Shown here piece after piece: positions 9,123 through 17,258 of a DNA stretch of 30,737 nucleotides. The DNA comes from an uncultured Bacteroidales bacterium. Lineage in GTDB: Bacteria > Bacteroidota > Bacteroidia > Bacteroidales > UBA3824. The number at the start of each line of letters is the position of its first letter. The stretch's first letter is position 1. The stretch spans positions 1 through 30,737 of the forward strand of contig CALFIU010000088.1 in the NCBI GenBank assembly GCA_937877455.1, given 5' to 3'. The notes below the pieces were generated by a model. That model had not been told where the DNA came from and made no database searches. It was given only the letters and a program-made list of their open reading frames with translations. A program made the position numbers and the translations under genes.

Positions 9123-9857
9123 ATGAGAACAATTAGTTACTTAAATCCCGAGAGATTGAAACTTGACGAACACATGTCGTTTCAGAACAGGGTAGCAGAG
9201 GCAACAAGGTTGCTGTCTGTGGAAACGATGGAAGTAAAAAACTTCCTGCGTGCGCTGGCCGATTATAAAGCCGCGCTAATCGTAAGTTCAACTGTTACAA
9301 TGACAGCAGAACTAAAAACCATCGACAAGATGGTATGTAAACTTTGGGTACTCCTAAAGGACACCGCCGAAACTTCAACTGGCCTATCAATTGAAGATAT
9401 AAGATTGGCAGCCCAAAAAGTCTATAACATAGTTGTAGATATTGGCGATCCTCGTAGGAAACCTATTAACGACCGCATGGGTATTGTGGCACGACTTTTT
9501 AACGAACTCGATCGCCTCGGATCCCAAACGCTTAAATTAGCTTTAGTTGACGTAGCGGCCGACAAACTTAAAGAACAGTACAACCTGTTTTTGACAAAGT
9601 ATGCCGAGCGACACACAATTAAAAGCAGCAGAATAATAGGCGTTGCGCCAGTTAAAAGGCTTGCGCTAAACATAGCCTACAAAGAGATGGTTGACAACAT
9701 CAACGCATTGGCTCGTGTTAATGGCGAAAGTGAGTATCAACAATTCATCGCAGAGGTTGACCAAGACGTAATTGGAATGAAACACATTCTGCTTATGCGC
9801 CGTAAAAACTACGGAGAATCAACCACAGAAAGCGATGATAAAACAAACATCAAATAA
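9123..9857 (+). CDS. Helical protein of unknown function, resembling DUF6261-type Bacteroidota proteins
   Basis: A 244-residue protein with no signal peptide, membrane segment or catalytic motif that I recognise. It is predicted to be almost all helix, with repeating amphipathic segments. A polar, Lys/Asp-rich tail ends it (ESTTESDDKTNIK). The general look (MRTISYLNPERLKLDEHMSF, then four or more helices of 25-30 residues) recalls the DUF6261 family often found in Bacteroidota; this is recall and not a search result. It has its own promoter (9065-9096) and terminator (9919-9950), so it is a single-gene unit 145 bases before the lipoprotein operon. Its base composition is a little more GC-rich than its surroundings. 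Adjacency does not prove a shared role. Confidence 0.75.
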   Translation: MRTISYLNPERLKLDEHMSFQNRVAEATRLLSVETMEVKNFLRALADYKAALIVSSTVTMTAELKTIDKMVCKLWVLLKDTAETSTGLSIEDIRLAAQKVYNIVVDIGDPRRKPINDRMGIVARLFNELDRLGSQTLKLALVDVAADKLKEQYNLFLTKYAERHTIKSSRIIGVAPVKRLALNIAYKEMVDNINALARVNGESEYQQFIAEVDQDVIGMKHILLMRRKNYGESTTESDDKTNIK

Positions 9858-9858
9858 C

Positions 9859-9899
9859 CTTAGAAACGGATTGGCCTTTTGGCGGATTCGTTCTCTAAG
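9859..9899 (+). other. Imperfect hairpin just after the stop codon
   Basis: CTTAGAAACG (9859-9868) pairs with CGTTCTCTAAG (9889-9899) with one bulged base, and GCC/GGC closes a TTTT loop inside. It may stabilise the 3' end of the upstream transcript ahead of the true terminator. Confidence 0.5.
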
Positions 9900-9918
9900 A
9901 AAGTTTGAAAGTTGCATG

Positions 9919-9950
9919 AGGAATGTCCCAAAAAGACATTCCTTTTTTTT
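9919..9950 (+). terminator. Rho-independent terminator of the 9123 gene
   Basis: AGGAATGTC (9919-9927) pairs perfectly with GACATTCCT (9935-9943) around a 7-base loop and is followed by an eight-T run (9943-9950). It separates the 9123 gene from the next operon. Confidence 0.92.
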
Positions 9951-9978
9951 GTATAATTAAAAAAAACACATACCTTTA
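9948..9978 (+). promoter_or_regulatory. Probable promoter of the lipoprotein-tubulin-ATPase operon
   Basis: TTTG (9948-9951), 19 bases, then TACCTTTA (9971-9978), which matches TAnnTTTG except for the last base. The -33 box uses the end of the preceding terminator T-run. Expected start near 9985, about 18 bases before the ATG. Confidence 0.55.
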
Positions 9979-10002
9979 CCGTTAAAAAAAACAAAGAAAA
10001 AC

Positions 10003-11523
10003 ATGAAATTCAAAACCTTAAAACAACTTGCCACCCCTGCAATATTGTCTATTGCAGTTATATTGCAAAGTTGTGGCAGCAACACATGCCCCATGAAAAC
10101 ATTTTTACCCAACCAAGTGGTAGAAAAATATCATGAGGCATGCCAACCATCGCAAAAAACCGTAGTTTATGGTAATCCCGCCATCTATCTCGATTATAGT
10201 AGCGGAATGAAAGTGGCATTTGCCGACAAAAACACTGCATCGTTTTACGAATTATTTATCAATAGCCTAAAAATATCTCAAGCCGATTTCTACGAAGTTG
10301 ATAAATTTGACATAAACAAAATAGCAAACGCAGAAAAAAGCGAACTATACAAAAAAATAAAAGATGCCAAAAAGTTTGGCGGTATCAATGCACCACTCAA
10401 CAAAGCAGTAGCCCAGATTGTAAACCAAAAGCAACCCGCCGTATTTATTACCGATGGCGAACTTTGGGAAAACGGTGAACGCGACGACCCTTGGGCAAGA
10501 GAGGAATTTGAGCAATGGCTTAAAGATGGCAACACAATAGAATTTTTTATTACCGATCACATCGACCAAGGCAAACAGAAACATTTGTTTTACATATTTT
10601 TTGTTCCCAAAAGCCTTGCCGAACAGAAAAGTGGCATTTCGTCAGACTTTTCGTTCTACCTCGAAAACTCCATAGAAGCAAAGCAACTAAAATATAGCCA
10701 TTTTTCGTTTTGTGCCGATGCAACGCAAATATCCAAAGACTATAATTCCCAAAGTGGTGGAGTTAACCAAAACGCTGGTCTTAACGAGGATAGTTATATA
10801 TTGGGCAACAATTGGGAATATATAGAACTATACTCGCCGTGGACAAGCCTCTACAAATACATAGCCACAGCCACAGGTAACGACGGGCAACCAATTCAAG
10901 GAGGCGCACCACTAACAAGCAAACTTTACGCAGATTTTTCTGCCATGGAGTTTTACAAAGTAAAAAATATTAACATAAAAGTAGAAAACATAACCCAAGA
11001 GTTGTCCGAATTTATAACCATTGAAGAAATAAAAGCCAATCCACCCGTGCCAGCCACCAACGAAAATGGCAAACCAATAGTTGACGACAACAATCAAATA
11101 GTTTTGGTATGCCCGGGCAATCCAATCGGTTATGATACCCAAGGTAAACTTATAAAGGATACAATTTTTAAACCACAAACAAATGCCAACGAATGTAAAG
11201 GTATTTTTACTCTCGACAACGACACATTCAACCAAAAAATAGCCTCTACCAACAAAGGCGAGGTTTGCATCAAAATAAATAAAGACCTTAACACCCAACT
11301 ACTAAGTAGCCAAGAAAACAACATTTTCCGCATAACAGTTTGCATTGGCAACACCGAAGTAAAATCAAGCGATGTCAACCTTAGAAACTTTATTTGGCAA
11401 GGCAAACAAGTATCAGAAAACCGTAGTATGTACAACAGCATACTTGGAGCACTCAACGCCGCACGCCCAGAAGGAAAAACAATTTATACATATTACATCA
11501 ACACATTACCTTATAAAAACTAA
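10003..11523 (+). CDS. vWA-like domain lipoprotein, first gene of the tubulin/actin-like operon
   Basis: A 506-residue predicted lipoprotein. The signal peptide ends in a lipobox with Cys24 (VILQSC/G), so the protein should be anchored in the envelope and face the periplasm or the outside. From about residue 57 it resembles a von Willebrand A fold: a first strand with D64-Y-S66-S67-G68 in the place of the DxSxS metal site, a middle GGINAPLNKAV segment (126-136), and AVFITDGELWE (146-156) in the place of the TDG strand-loop. The third metal-site Ser is Gly, so metal binding is uncertain. The C-terminal half (about 290-500) has strand-rich repeats around IKVENITQELSEFI and may be Ig-like. It lies 8 bases before the membrane-protein gene, so the genes are co-transcribed. 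No family name can be given with certainty. Confidence 0.8.
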   Translation: MKFKTLKQLATPAILSIAVILQSCGSNTCPMKTFLPNQVVEKYHEACQPSQKTVVYGNPAIYLDYSSGMKVAFADKNTASFYELFINSLKISQADFYEVDKFDINKIANAEKSELYKKIKDAKKFGGINAPLNKAVAQIVNQKQPAVFITDGELWENGERDDPWAREEFEQWLKDGNTIEFFITDHIDQGKQKHLFYIFFVPKSLAEQKSGISSDFSFYLENSIEAKQLKYSHFSFCADATQISKDYNSQSGGVNQNAGLNEDSYILGNNWEYIELYSPWTSLYKYIATATGNDGQPIQGGAPLTSKLYADFSAMEFYKVKNINIKVENITQELSEFITIEEIKANPPVPATNENGKPIVDDNNQIVLVCPGNPIGYDTQGKLIKDTIFKPQTNANECKGIFTLDNDTFNQKIASTNKGEVCIKINKDLNTQLLSSQENNIFRITVCIGNTEVKSSDVNLRNFIWQGKQVSENRSMYNSILGALNAARPEGKTIYTYYINTLPYKN

Positions 11524-11531
11524 AATAAAAA

Positions 11532-11921
11532 ATGGGATTTAAATACACCAACCTTCCCCAAATAGAGGGATTAATAACAAACACATACGTTTTTGCAGCC
11601 ATAGCAGCACTTGTCTTTGTTGCAATAGCCATGCTTGTAAGTAAGGCCGTAGCCTACGAGGGTGGCAAAAATCCACAAGATGCTAAAAAACGTCGCATTT
11701 GGTTTGCCGTTATAGGCATAATTGGCGTAATAGCGTTTTTCTGTTACAACAAGTTTTTTGTTAGCAGTCAAATTGTACCAACACCATTGCTACAAGATAA
11801 GTTTTTGCTACACACAGCCATTGCCACTGGCGTAGTAGCTATACTCTACTTTGTGTTTGGATTTGTAGCCAGCAAAATATTCAAGAACGGAAAATTCGGC
11901 ACAATATTTCCAAGCCATTAA
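11532..11921 (+). CDS. Small membrane protein with three transmembrane helices
   Basis: A 129-residue integral inner-membrane protein. Hydrophobic helices lie at about 18-41, 56-72 and 92-115. The first two are joined by a basic loop (GGKNPQDAKKRR), which by the positive-inside rule should be cytoplasmic, placing the N-terminus outside. There is no signal peptide and no enzymatic motif. I do not recognise a family. It lies 8 bases after the vWA-like lipoprotein gene and 35 bases before the tubulin-like gene. It is therefore the natural candidate to link the cytosolic tubulin-like and actin-like proteins to the exported lipoprotein. Confidence 0.85.
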   Translation: MGFKYTNLPQIEGLITNTYVFAAIAALVFVAIAMLVSKAVAYEGGKNPQDAKKRRIWFAVIGIIGVIAFFCYNKFFVSSQIVPTPLLQDKFLLHTAIATGVVAILYFVFGFVASKIFKNGKFGTIFPSH

Positions 11922-11956
11922 AAATACAAACACATTAACCCGAAAAACACCAAGTA

Positions 11957-13549
11957 ATGAAAACACAACTATTTTTAATAGGAATAGGCGGCACAGGAAT
12001 GCGTTGTTTAGAAGCTTTTGTGCATACTTGTGCAATGGGCATGTACGACAATTGCGAAATAAATATGCTTGCTCTCGACACCGACCTCGATAACGGTAAT
12101 TTTTCGCGATTAAAAAGCCTTGTGGATGATTGCTATCAAAAGGTAAAAGGTTACAATAAAGAGCATTACCCACTAAGCGAAACACTTTTTAGTGCAAAAA
12201 TCAACTTTTCAACCTTTACGCCCGATTATAGCGATGCCGTAAAAAACGGTAGTTTTGAAACCATAACCAACTACGCCTATGCAGATGAAACTAAAAAAGC
12301 CTTAGCTGGCGTGTTGTTAACACCTGCGGTTAGAGAATTTGACCTCAAACATGGCTACCGCGCCCAAACACATTTGGGATCTTTACTTATGTATCACTCC
12401 ATAATAGACGAGGCTCACAAAAATCCACATGGCAAACTTGCACAATATATTCAAAGCATTTACGATGCAGCAGAAACAGGCGACGCAAGGGTTTTTGTTA
12501 TGGGTTCGGTATTTGGAGGAACGGGAGCATCGTCCATACCAGTTATTCCAAAAGCATTTAACGCTGCCATCAACATACTTACACCGGGAAAAACTCTTGG
12601 CAAAGCATGTTTTGGAGCAACATTGCTATCGGCATACTTTAAATTTACACCGCCAGACGATAGTTTGCGAAGCCGTCAAAAAGTTGTTGCAACAAGTAAA
12701 AACTTTGCACTAAACTCACAAGTGGCAATGATGTTTTACAACGAAGACAAAACTGTTAGAACAACATACCAAAAGTTCTACATGCTTGGCACACCCAACA
12801 ACGACTTTGAAACCAAAAGCAACTCTTGCGAAACTGTTACAGGTGGTGCGTTGCAAAAAAACGACAGTCATTATATAGAGTTATTAGCCGCATCAGCAGC
12901 CTACGACTTTTTTAACACGTCGCAAAAAGAACTTGAAACAATGCGAACAGAACATCAAGATGTTAAATATTATTATCGCACCGTCAACGACAACGGACGC
13001 ATTGATTTTAAAGATTTTACGCCAGCAGAAAAAACTCAAGAGTTTGCCAAAAAGTTTGCTGCGTTAACAGTGCTTTCTTACCTTGTTTATCCAGATTTTA
13101 ACGATTTTGCAGCAGCAGCACAAAGCGGAATGCTTGCCAAAAACAATATTTCTGGCTACGAAGATATTTTGCCCCAAGAAGTATCTGGATTAAAAAAATA
13201 TTTTGAACTATACAATTTTGGCATCGATAATGAGGGCAACCTTACTGATGGCTGGCTTAGACAATTACACCGTTCGGCTGGTGGCCTTGACAACTTTTTG
13301 TTCAATCCAGCATTGTTTGGGGTTTCAAACATTAAAGAACTTAAAAAATACGAATACAACAAAAAACTCTTTCGCGACAACGAAGACGACATTACACCTG
13401 CCAAATTTTCGGTTGGATTGTTTGGCTCGCCATTCAACTCGTTTAAAGATGAATTTGTTAAACAAGCCGACAACACTTCTATTACATACAAAATAGAAAA
13501 ACTCGTCAAACGCATGTACGACACAGTAAACGCGCTCTATAAATTTTAA
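11957..13549 (+). CDS. Tubulin/FtsZ-like GTPase domain protein (tubulin-like family)
   Basis: A 530-residue cytosolic protein with an N-terminal tubulin-fold GTP-binding domain. It begins LFLIGIGGTGMRCLEAF (glycine loop, residues 9-14), then LALDTDLDN (38-46) as the nucleotide-contacting strand, and VFVMGSVFGGTGASSIP (179-195) as the tubulin signature loop, where FtsZ has GGGTGTG. The protein is longer than FtsZ, and the C-terminal 300 residues show no FtsZ tail or other family I know. It is a paralogue class apart from the cell-division FtsZ. Divergent tubulin-like families next to vWA proteins have been proposed to act in membrane remodelling. Here the neighbours are a vWA-like lipoprotein, a membrane protein and, 12 bases downstream, an actin-like ATPase. 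Polymerisation is not shown by sequence. Confidence 0.88.
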   Translation: MKTQLFLIGIGGTGMRCLEAFVHTCAMGMYDNCEINMLALDTDLDNGNFSRLKSLVDDCYQKVKGYNKEHYPLSETLFSAKINFSTFTPDYSDAVKNGSFETITNYAYADETKKALAGVLLTPAVREFDLKHGYRAQTHLGSLLMYHSIIDEAHKNPHGKLAQYIQSIYDAAETGDARVFVMGSVFGGTGASSIPVIPKAFNAAINILTPGKTLGKACFGATLLSAYFKFTPPDDSLRSRQKVVATSKNFALNSQVAMMFYNEDKTVRTTYQKFYMLGTPNNDFETKSNSCETVTGGALQKNDSHYIELLAASAAYDFFNTSQKELETMRTEHQDVKYYYRTVNDNGRIDFKDFTPAEKTQEFAKKFAALTVLSYLVYPDFNDFAAAAQSGMLAKNNISGYEDILPQEVSGLKKYFELYNFGIDNEGNLTDGWLRQLHRSAGGLDNFLFNPALFGVSNIKELKKYEYNKKLFRDNEDDITPAKFSVGLFGSPFNSFKDEFVKQADNTSITYKIEKLVKRMYDTVNALYKF

Positions 13550-13561
13550 AAATAGCAAACC

Positions 13562-16500
13562 ATGTCAAAAGCACTATTGATAAAAAGCACGGCGGGCGAA
13601 AAACAAAACCCTCAAGGTAGTTGGCAACTATTCGACCAAGCCGCACCATATATACAAGGTATAGAAACTGGCGAACTTACCGATAACATCGATACAGAAA
13701 TACTCAATTTCATGGTGTCGGGTCTGCCAAACATTTGGGCACGTGCATACGTTTTTGCATACGCATTTAAATACACCCGCAAAGAAGCAAATATAAAAAC
13801 AGGCGGTTTAATAAGGTTTTACGAATCGCTTATAGCCGAATGGAAAGGTTTACTCGCACTTGTTGCTGTTTTTCCAGACCGCATAAGCATAGGCAAACCA
13901 CTTCCATTGTCATCCGAAAACACTCCAATATACGATATAGCCAACTCGTTTGGCGATATGCTTTTTGAAGATTCCGACCTTTGGTGTAATCCTAAAGAAC
14001 TAAAAGAAACCAAAAAAGAAGCTCCTTTTGTACAAATAATTTATTACAACGATACACCTATTGGAGCAACATCGCCACATACTATATTTTTTACAGCAGT
14101 TGATTATTCCAACTTTCCAGATAGCCCCGATGTACCATGGTTTAGAAATGGACGACTTTGCGACCCGTTGGAATATGGCAACCTCGATAATGGGAAACTC
14201 CAAAAAATATATCTATTAGCAAACAACATTGTCCAAAAATTACCAAACTTTGAAAAAGAAATAAATACTAACCGCAACGGCAAAGAACCTCTTTCTATGT
14301 CGCCAGTGTTTGTATTCTTAAAAAACTGGTTGGAAGAAATTAAACAAAAAGGCAACGAAATAGTAGAAGAAGGTGTTTTAGATAGCGAACTCAATTTTGC
14401 TCAACCATTCAAAGAATTATTCAGCGTTAAACAAGATTTGTATTACATCAATGGCATGTTTAGTTTCAATGCCGAATCTGGCGGAGAAGCCGTTGACCTT
14501 CAAAAACTTCTGTTGCAAGACGAAATACTCTACACCTTTATCCAAGCCGATGAATATCAACCGTTAAGCGAATCGTCGGTTTATTATCTTCAAGCCTTAG
14601 ACCCCAACGAAGCTGGAAAAATTTGGTATTTTCCTGTTCCTCTTAGTAGTTACGGACTCAACATATTTAAAAATAAAATTGGCGACCTTGTATCACCTGC
14701 AGGTCCCGACAAACACGAACTTCGCGCTGTAATACGTAGCGGCAACAAAGTGGCAGTGGAACTTTATTTACACGTTGACGGACGAAGACTTACCCCAATA
14801 ATAAAGGAATACAAAATAAAATCGTTTGCAGGAGCAGTTCGCAATGTTATAATGTGGCCAGACTTTGTATCTAAAAATTGGAACGCATATTATCTCTACA
14901 ACGAATTTCCGTCCAACAGTGGCGATATAAAATTTGTGCCATTTTATCGCAACTATTCTGCACAAGGAGGTTTTGATAGTGGCGAATATCTCACCGACAA
15001 CAAGAAAAACCTTGTATATGCCGTAGATCGCCCCCAAGACTGCGACCTCGATGCTCAACGCATTGTAAAATACCCAGTTGAAATAGCCACTGCCGAAAAT
15101 TTTCCATACGAAATAATCCGTAGCAACAAACCATTTGCAGGATTAGAAATACGCTCGCTCGTTAATGGGAAAGATAAAGTTTGCGGCTACCTGATTATCA
15201 AAAACGACGAAAGCCACTCTCAAAAAATAAAAGATTTTTCTCACGAATCTGGTTTTGAAGAAGTGGTAGTGGGAATAGATTTTGGTAGCAACAATAGTTG
15301 TTTAAGTTTTTCGCGCAAAAACAGAGGCGAAGTAGAACCAATTACCTTTAAAAATAGACGCGTTTTTCTATCTGGAGCAGAAAACATCGACCCAAGGCAC
15401 GAAAAAACTGCCACTCGCAACGAGTTGCTTTTCTTCCAAAACGAACCCCAAGAAAACGGACAAATAAAATCGTGGGTTCACGACCACGACCGCAAATATG
15501 TTCCCGATGGAATGAGACAAGAAGAAATTTCGGGTGGCGTTCCCATCTTTGAAAGCAACCTCGTTATACATTCTATGGACGACAGAACCATAAAAACCAA
15601 CGCTGGAATACTACATCACAACATGAAATGGCTGTCGGACAACGAAGGCAAAGAAAAGAAAAAAGCATTCTTAAAAAGTGTATGGACTGCAGCTGTTGCC
15701 GACCTTTATGCCGAACGTATGATACCATCAGAATTGCGTTGGAGCTACCCTGGAGCATTTTCGCCTTTCGACAAATTACAATACCAACAAATGTACAACG
15801 AGTTGGCAAATATTCCCGTTGAAGGTAAAAACGTAACCGTTAGCGATACACCAAGCACCGAAGCCGAAGCCGTTTGCAATTACGCATTAACCAACGTCAG
15901 CCTCGATGCCAACAACCTAATGCTCGGTATAGATGTAGGTGGTTCTACATCCGACGCATTGGTGTTGGCAATGGATAGAGCAGAAAGAGCATTTAAACTA
16001 TGCAAACAAAGTTCAATGCGACTTGCCGCTGGTATGTTTATAAATGTAATAACAAGAAGTTCGGAGTTTAGAAATGCCGTTTATAAATTTCACGAAAGCC
16101 CCGCTTGCAAATTTAAAGTGGCTAACATAAAAAACATAACAGAAAACCCCGAAACAGCACCATTCTACCTCAACGCCATTCTCGATAGGTTAAAAGAAGG
16201 CGAATTTGAAGCATTTTATAGAGCAATGTCCCAATCATGTCCACAAATTTTTGCCGTACCAGCCTATATAACAGGACTTTTATTGTTTTACAGCGGTAAA
16301 CTTGCTGCCAAAACCATAAAAGAAAACAACTACAACAGCATTTCAATTGTAGATTTGCTACCATTTGGCAAGGGCGGACGACTTTTCGACTGGCTTGATG
16401 TCTATCCAGGCAAAAGCATGACCGCAGATTATTACAACAAATGTTTCTGTGCTGGAATGGGCAATAGTCAACCAATAAAACTGATAAAAAAAGATTCAAT

Positions 16501-16975
16501 ACGCAAAGACAACAAGTCGGAAGTATCCAAAGGACTTTCTGCACCACAAAAGGTAAAAGCAAGCGACAACATAAAATCGGCAAGCGACCTAATTGGCGAA
16601 GTAGGCTACAAATTTTATCCCGCAGGTAGCAACGCCGCTCAAGAATTGCAACCCAACGATGTGGCTGAAAGCAAATATCTCGAAGAAATGGATTTCGGAA
16701 TAGAAATTCCAACAACATTTCCTGAGTTTGAAAAATTCTTGCAGATTTTTGCACAATTTGCTGGACCAAATTCTACTGGCATACTCCCAAATGTGTCTAA
16801 AATAACACAAAATAATTTGGCACGTGAACTTAAAGCATATATTATCAACGATATAGAATGGCAAAAAGCCGACAATTTAAAACGTCAAGGCCAACCATTT
16901 GAATATAAACATTCGTTGCTTGTACTCGAAGGTATGTGTTTCTTGGAAAATTTCTTAATCCCAGAAATAAAATAA
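13562..16975 (+). CDS. Large protein with C-terminal actin/Hsp70-type ATPase domain
   Basis: A 1137-residue cytosolic protein. Residues 1 to about 560 match nothing I recognise: mixed alpha/beta, with a distinctive GATSPHTIFFTAVDY stretch near 175-190. From about 565 the ASKHA (actin, sugar kinase, Hsp70) ATPase motifs appear in order: phosphate-1 VVGIDFGSNNSCLSF (D573), phosphate-2 LGIDVGGSTSDALVLA (D791) and an adenosine-type motif PFGKGGRLFDWL (G938, G939). The 218-residue gap between the two phosphate motifs is longer than in MreB or ParM. No Hsp70 substrate-binding domain follows; the last 120 residues are acidic and helical. It is the last gene of the operon, 12 bases after the tubulin-like gene. 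It might be a polymer-forming actin relative, a chaperone or a regulatory ATPase. SrfB-type giants are a possible comparison I cannot test. Confidence 0.85.
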   Translation: MSKALLIKSTAGEKQNPQGSWQLFDQAAPYIQGIETGELTDNIDTEILNFMVSGLPNIWARAYVFAYAFKYTRKEANIKTGGLIRFYESLIAEWKGLLALVAVFPDRISIGKPLPLSSENTPIYDIANSFGDMLFEDSDLWCNPKELKETKKEAPFVQIIYYNDTPIGATSPHTIFFTAVDYSNFPDSPDVPWFRNGRLCDPLEYGNLDNGKLQKIYLLANNIVQKLPNFEKEINTNRNGKEPLSMSPVFVFLKNWLEEIKQKGNEIVEEGVLDSELNFAQPFKELFSVKQDLYYINGMFSFNAESGGEAVDLQKLLLQDEILYTFIQADEYQPLSESSVYYLQALDPNEAGKIWYFPVPLSSYGLNIFKNKIGDLVSPAGPDKHELRAVIRSGNKVAVELYLHVDGRRLTPIIKEYKIKSFAGAVRNVIMWPDFVSKNWNAYYLYNEFPSNSGDIKFVPFYRNYSAQGGFDSGEYLTDNKKNLVYAVDRPQDCDLDAQRIVKYPVEIATAENFPYEIIRSNKPFAGLEIRSLVNGKDKVCGYLIIKNDESHSQKIKDFSHESGFEEVVVGIDFGSNNSCLSFSRKNRGEVEPITFKNRRVFLSGAENIDPRHEKTATRNELLFFQNEPQENGQIKSWVHDHDRKYVPDGMRQEEISGGVPIFESNLVIHSMDDRTIKTNAGILHHNMKWLSDNEGKEKKKAFLKSVWTAAVADLYAERMIPSELRWSYPGAFSPFDKLQYQQMYNELANIPVEGKNVTVSDTPSTEAEAVCNYALTNVSLDANNLMLGIDVGGSTSDALVLAMDRAERAFKLCKQSSMRLAAGMFINVITRSSEFRNAVYKFHESPACKFKVANIKNITENPETAPFYLNAILDRLKEGEFEAFYRAMSQSCPQIFAVPAYITGLLLFYSGKLAAKTIKENNYNSISIVDLLPFGKGGRLFDWLDVYPGKSMTADYYNKCFCAGMGNSQPIKLIKKDSIRKDNKSEVSKGLSAPQKVKASDNIKSASDLIGEVGYKFYPAGSNAAQELQPNDVAESKYLEEMDFGIEIPTTFPEFEKFLQIFAQFAGPNSTGILPNVSKITQNNLARELKAYIINDIEWQKADNLKRQGQPFEYKHSLLVLEGMCFLENFLIPEIK

Positions 16976-16986
16976 CCAAACATCTC

Positions 16987-17077
16987 AAAAAGTAAGGCTT
17001 TCTAAAAAGTAAAAAATTCTAATTGCAATTAAACCATTGTATTATACAAAAAAACTTTTTAGAAAGGCTTACTTTTT
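16987..17077 (+). terminator. Large 24-bp inverted repeat ending the operon
   Basis: Positions 16987-17010 and 17054-17077 are reverse complements with one mismatch, around a 43-base loop, starting 11 bases after the operon stop codon. The right arm ends in T5, so termination is likely. Each arm contains an AAAAAGTAA-type repeat at both ends. The size is also compatible with a small terminal-inverted-repeat element. Confidence 0.7.
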
Positions 17078-17097
17078 ATTTTCATTAAGCCAACAAT

Positions 17098-17178
17098 CTG
17101 ACAAATTTTCAGACAAAAAACTGACAAAAGATAATAAAAAAACTGACAAAAACAAGTTTAACACTGCCATTTTGTCGG
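17098..17178 (+). promoter_or_regulatory. Phased CTGACAAA repeats upstream of htpG
   Basis: CTGACAAA occurs at 17098, 17121 and 17143, so copies are 23 and 22 bp apart, about two helical turns. The first copy lies in the dyad CTGA...TCAG (17098-17112). An inverted copy TTTTGTC sits at 17170-17176. This looks like a set of binding sites for an activator or stress regulator of htpG. Confidence 0.6.
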
Positions 17179-17188
17179 ATTTTACCAT

Positions 17189-17204
17189 TTGGCATTAACT
17201 TTGG
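17189..17204 (+). promoter_or_regulatory. Sigma-54-like promoter element of htpG
   Basis: TTGGCATTAACTTTGG has GG at 17191-17192 and a second GG exactly 12 bases later, in the layout of a -24/-12 promoter (TGGCAC-N5-TTGC), but with GG in place of GC at -12. The ATG is 55 bases downstream. No TAnnTTTG box was found in this gap, which supports an alternative promoter type. Confidence 0.45.
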
Positions 17205-17258
17205 AAAATCACCAACAGATAATAAAACAGAAAATTTGTTACTAAAAAAAATAAAAAA

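Noticed and set aside
11808..12185. 125-codon minus-strand frame spanning the membrane-protein and tubulin-like genes
   Set aside because: It overlaps two well-supported plus-strand genes and has a Cys/Tyr/Phe-rich product typical of antisense frames here.
11957..13549. Assignment as cell-division FtsZ
   Set aside because: The signature loop is GSVFGGTGAS instead of GGGTGTG, the protein is much longer, the FtsZ tail is absent and the neighbours are not division genes.
16170..16769. 199-codon minus-strand frame inside the ATPase gene
   Set aside because: Antisense to a well-supported coding frame; the product is rich in Cys, Arg and Leu and has no recognisable domain.
13562..16975. Assignment as DnaK
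   Set aside because: Only the ATPase phosphate and adenosine motifs fit; the ATPase is C-terminal, the spacing is longer and there is no peptide-binding domain.
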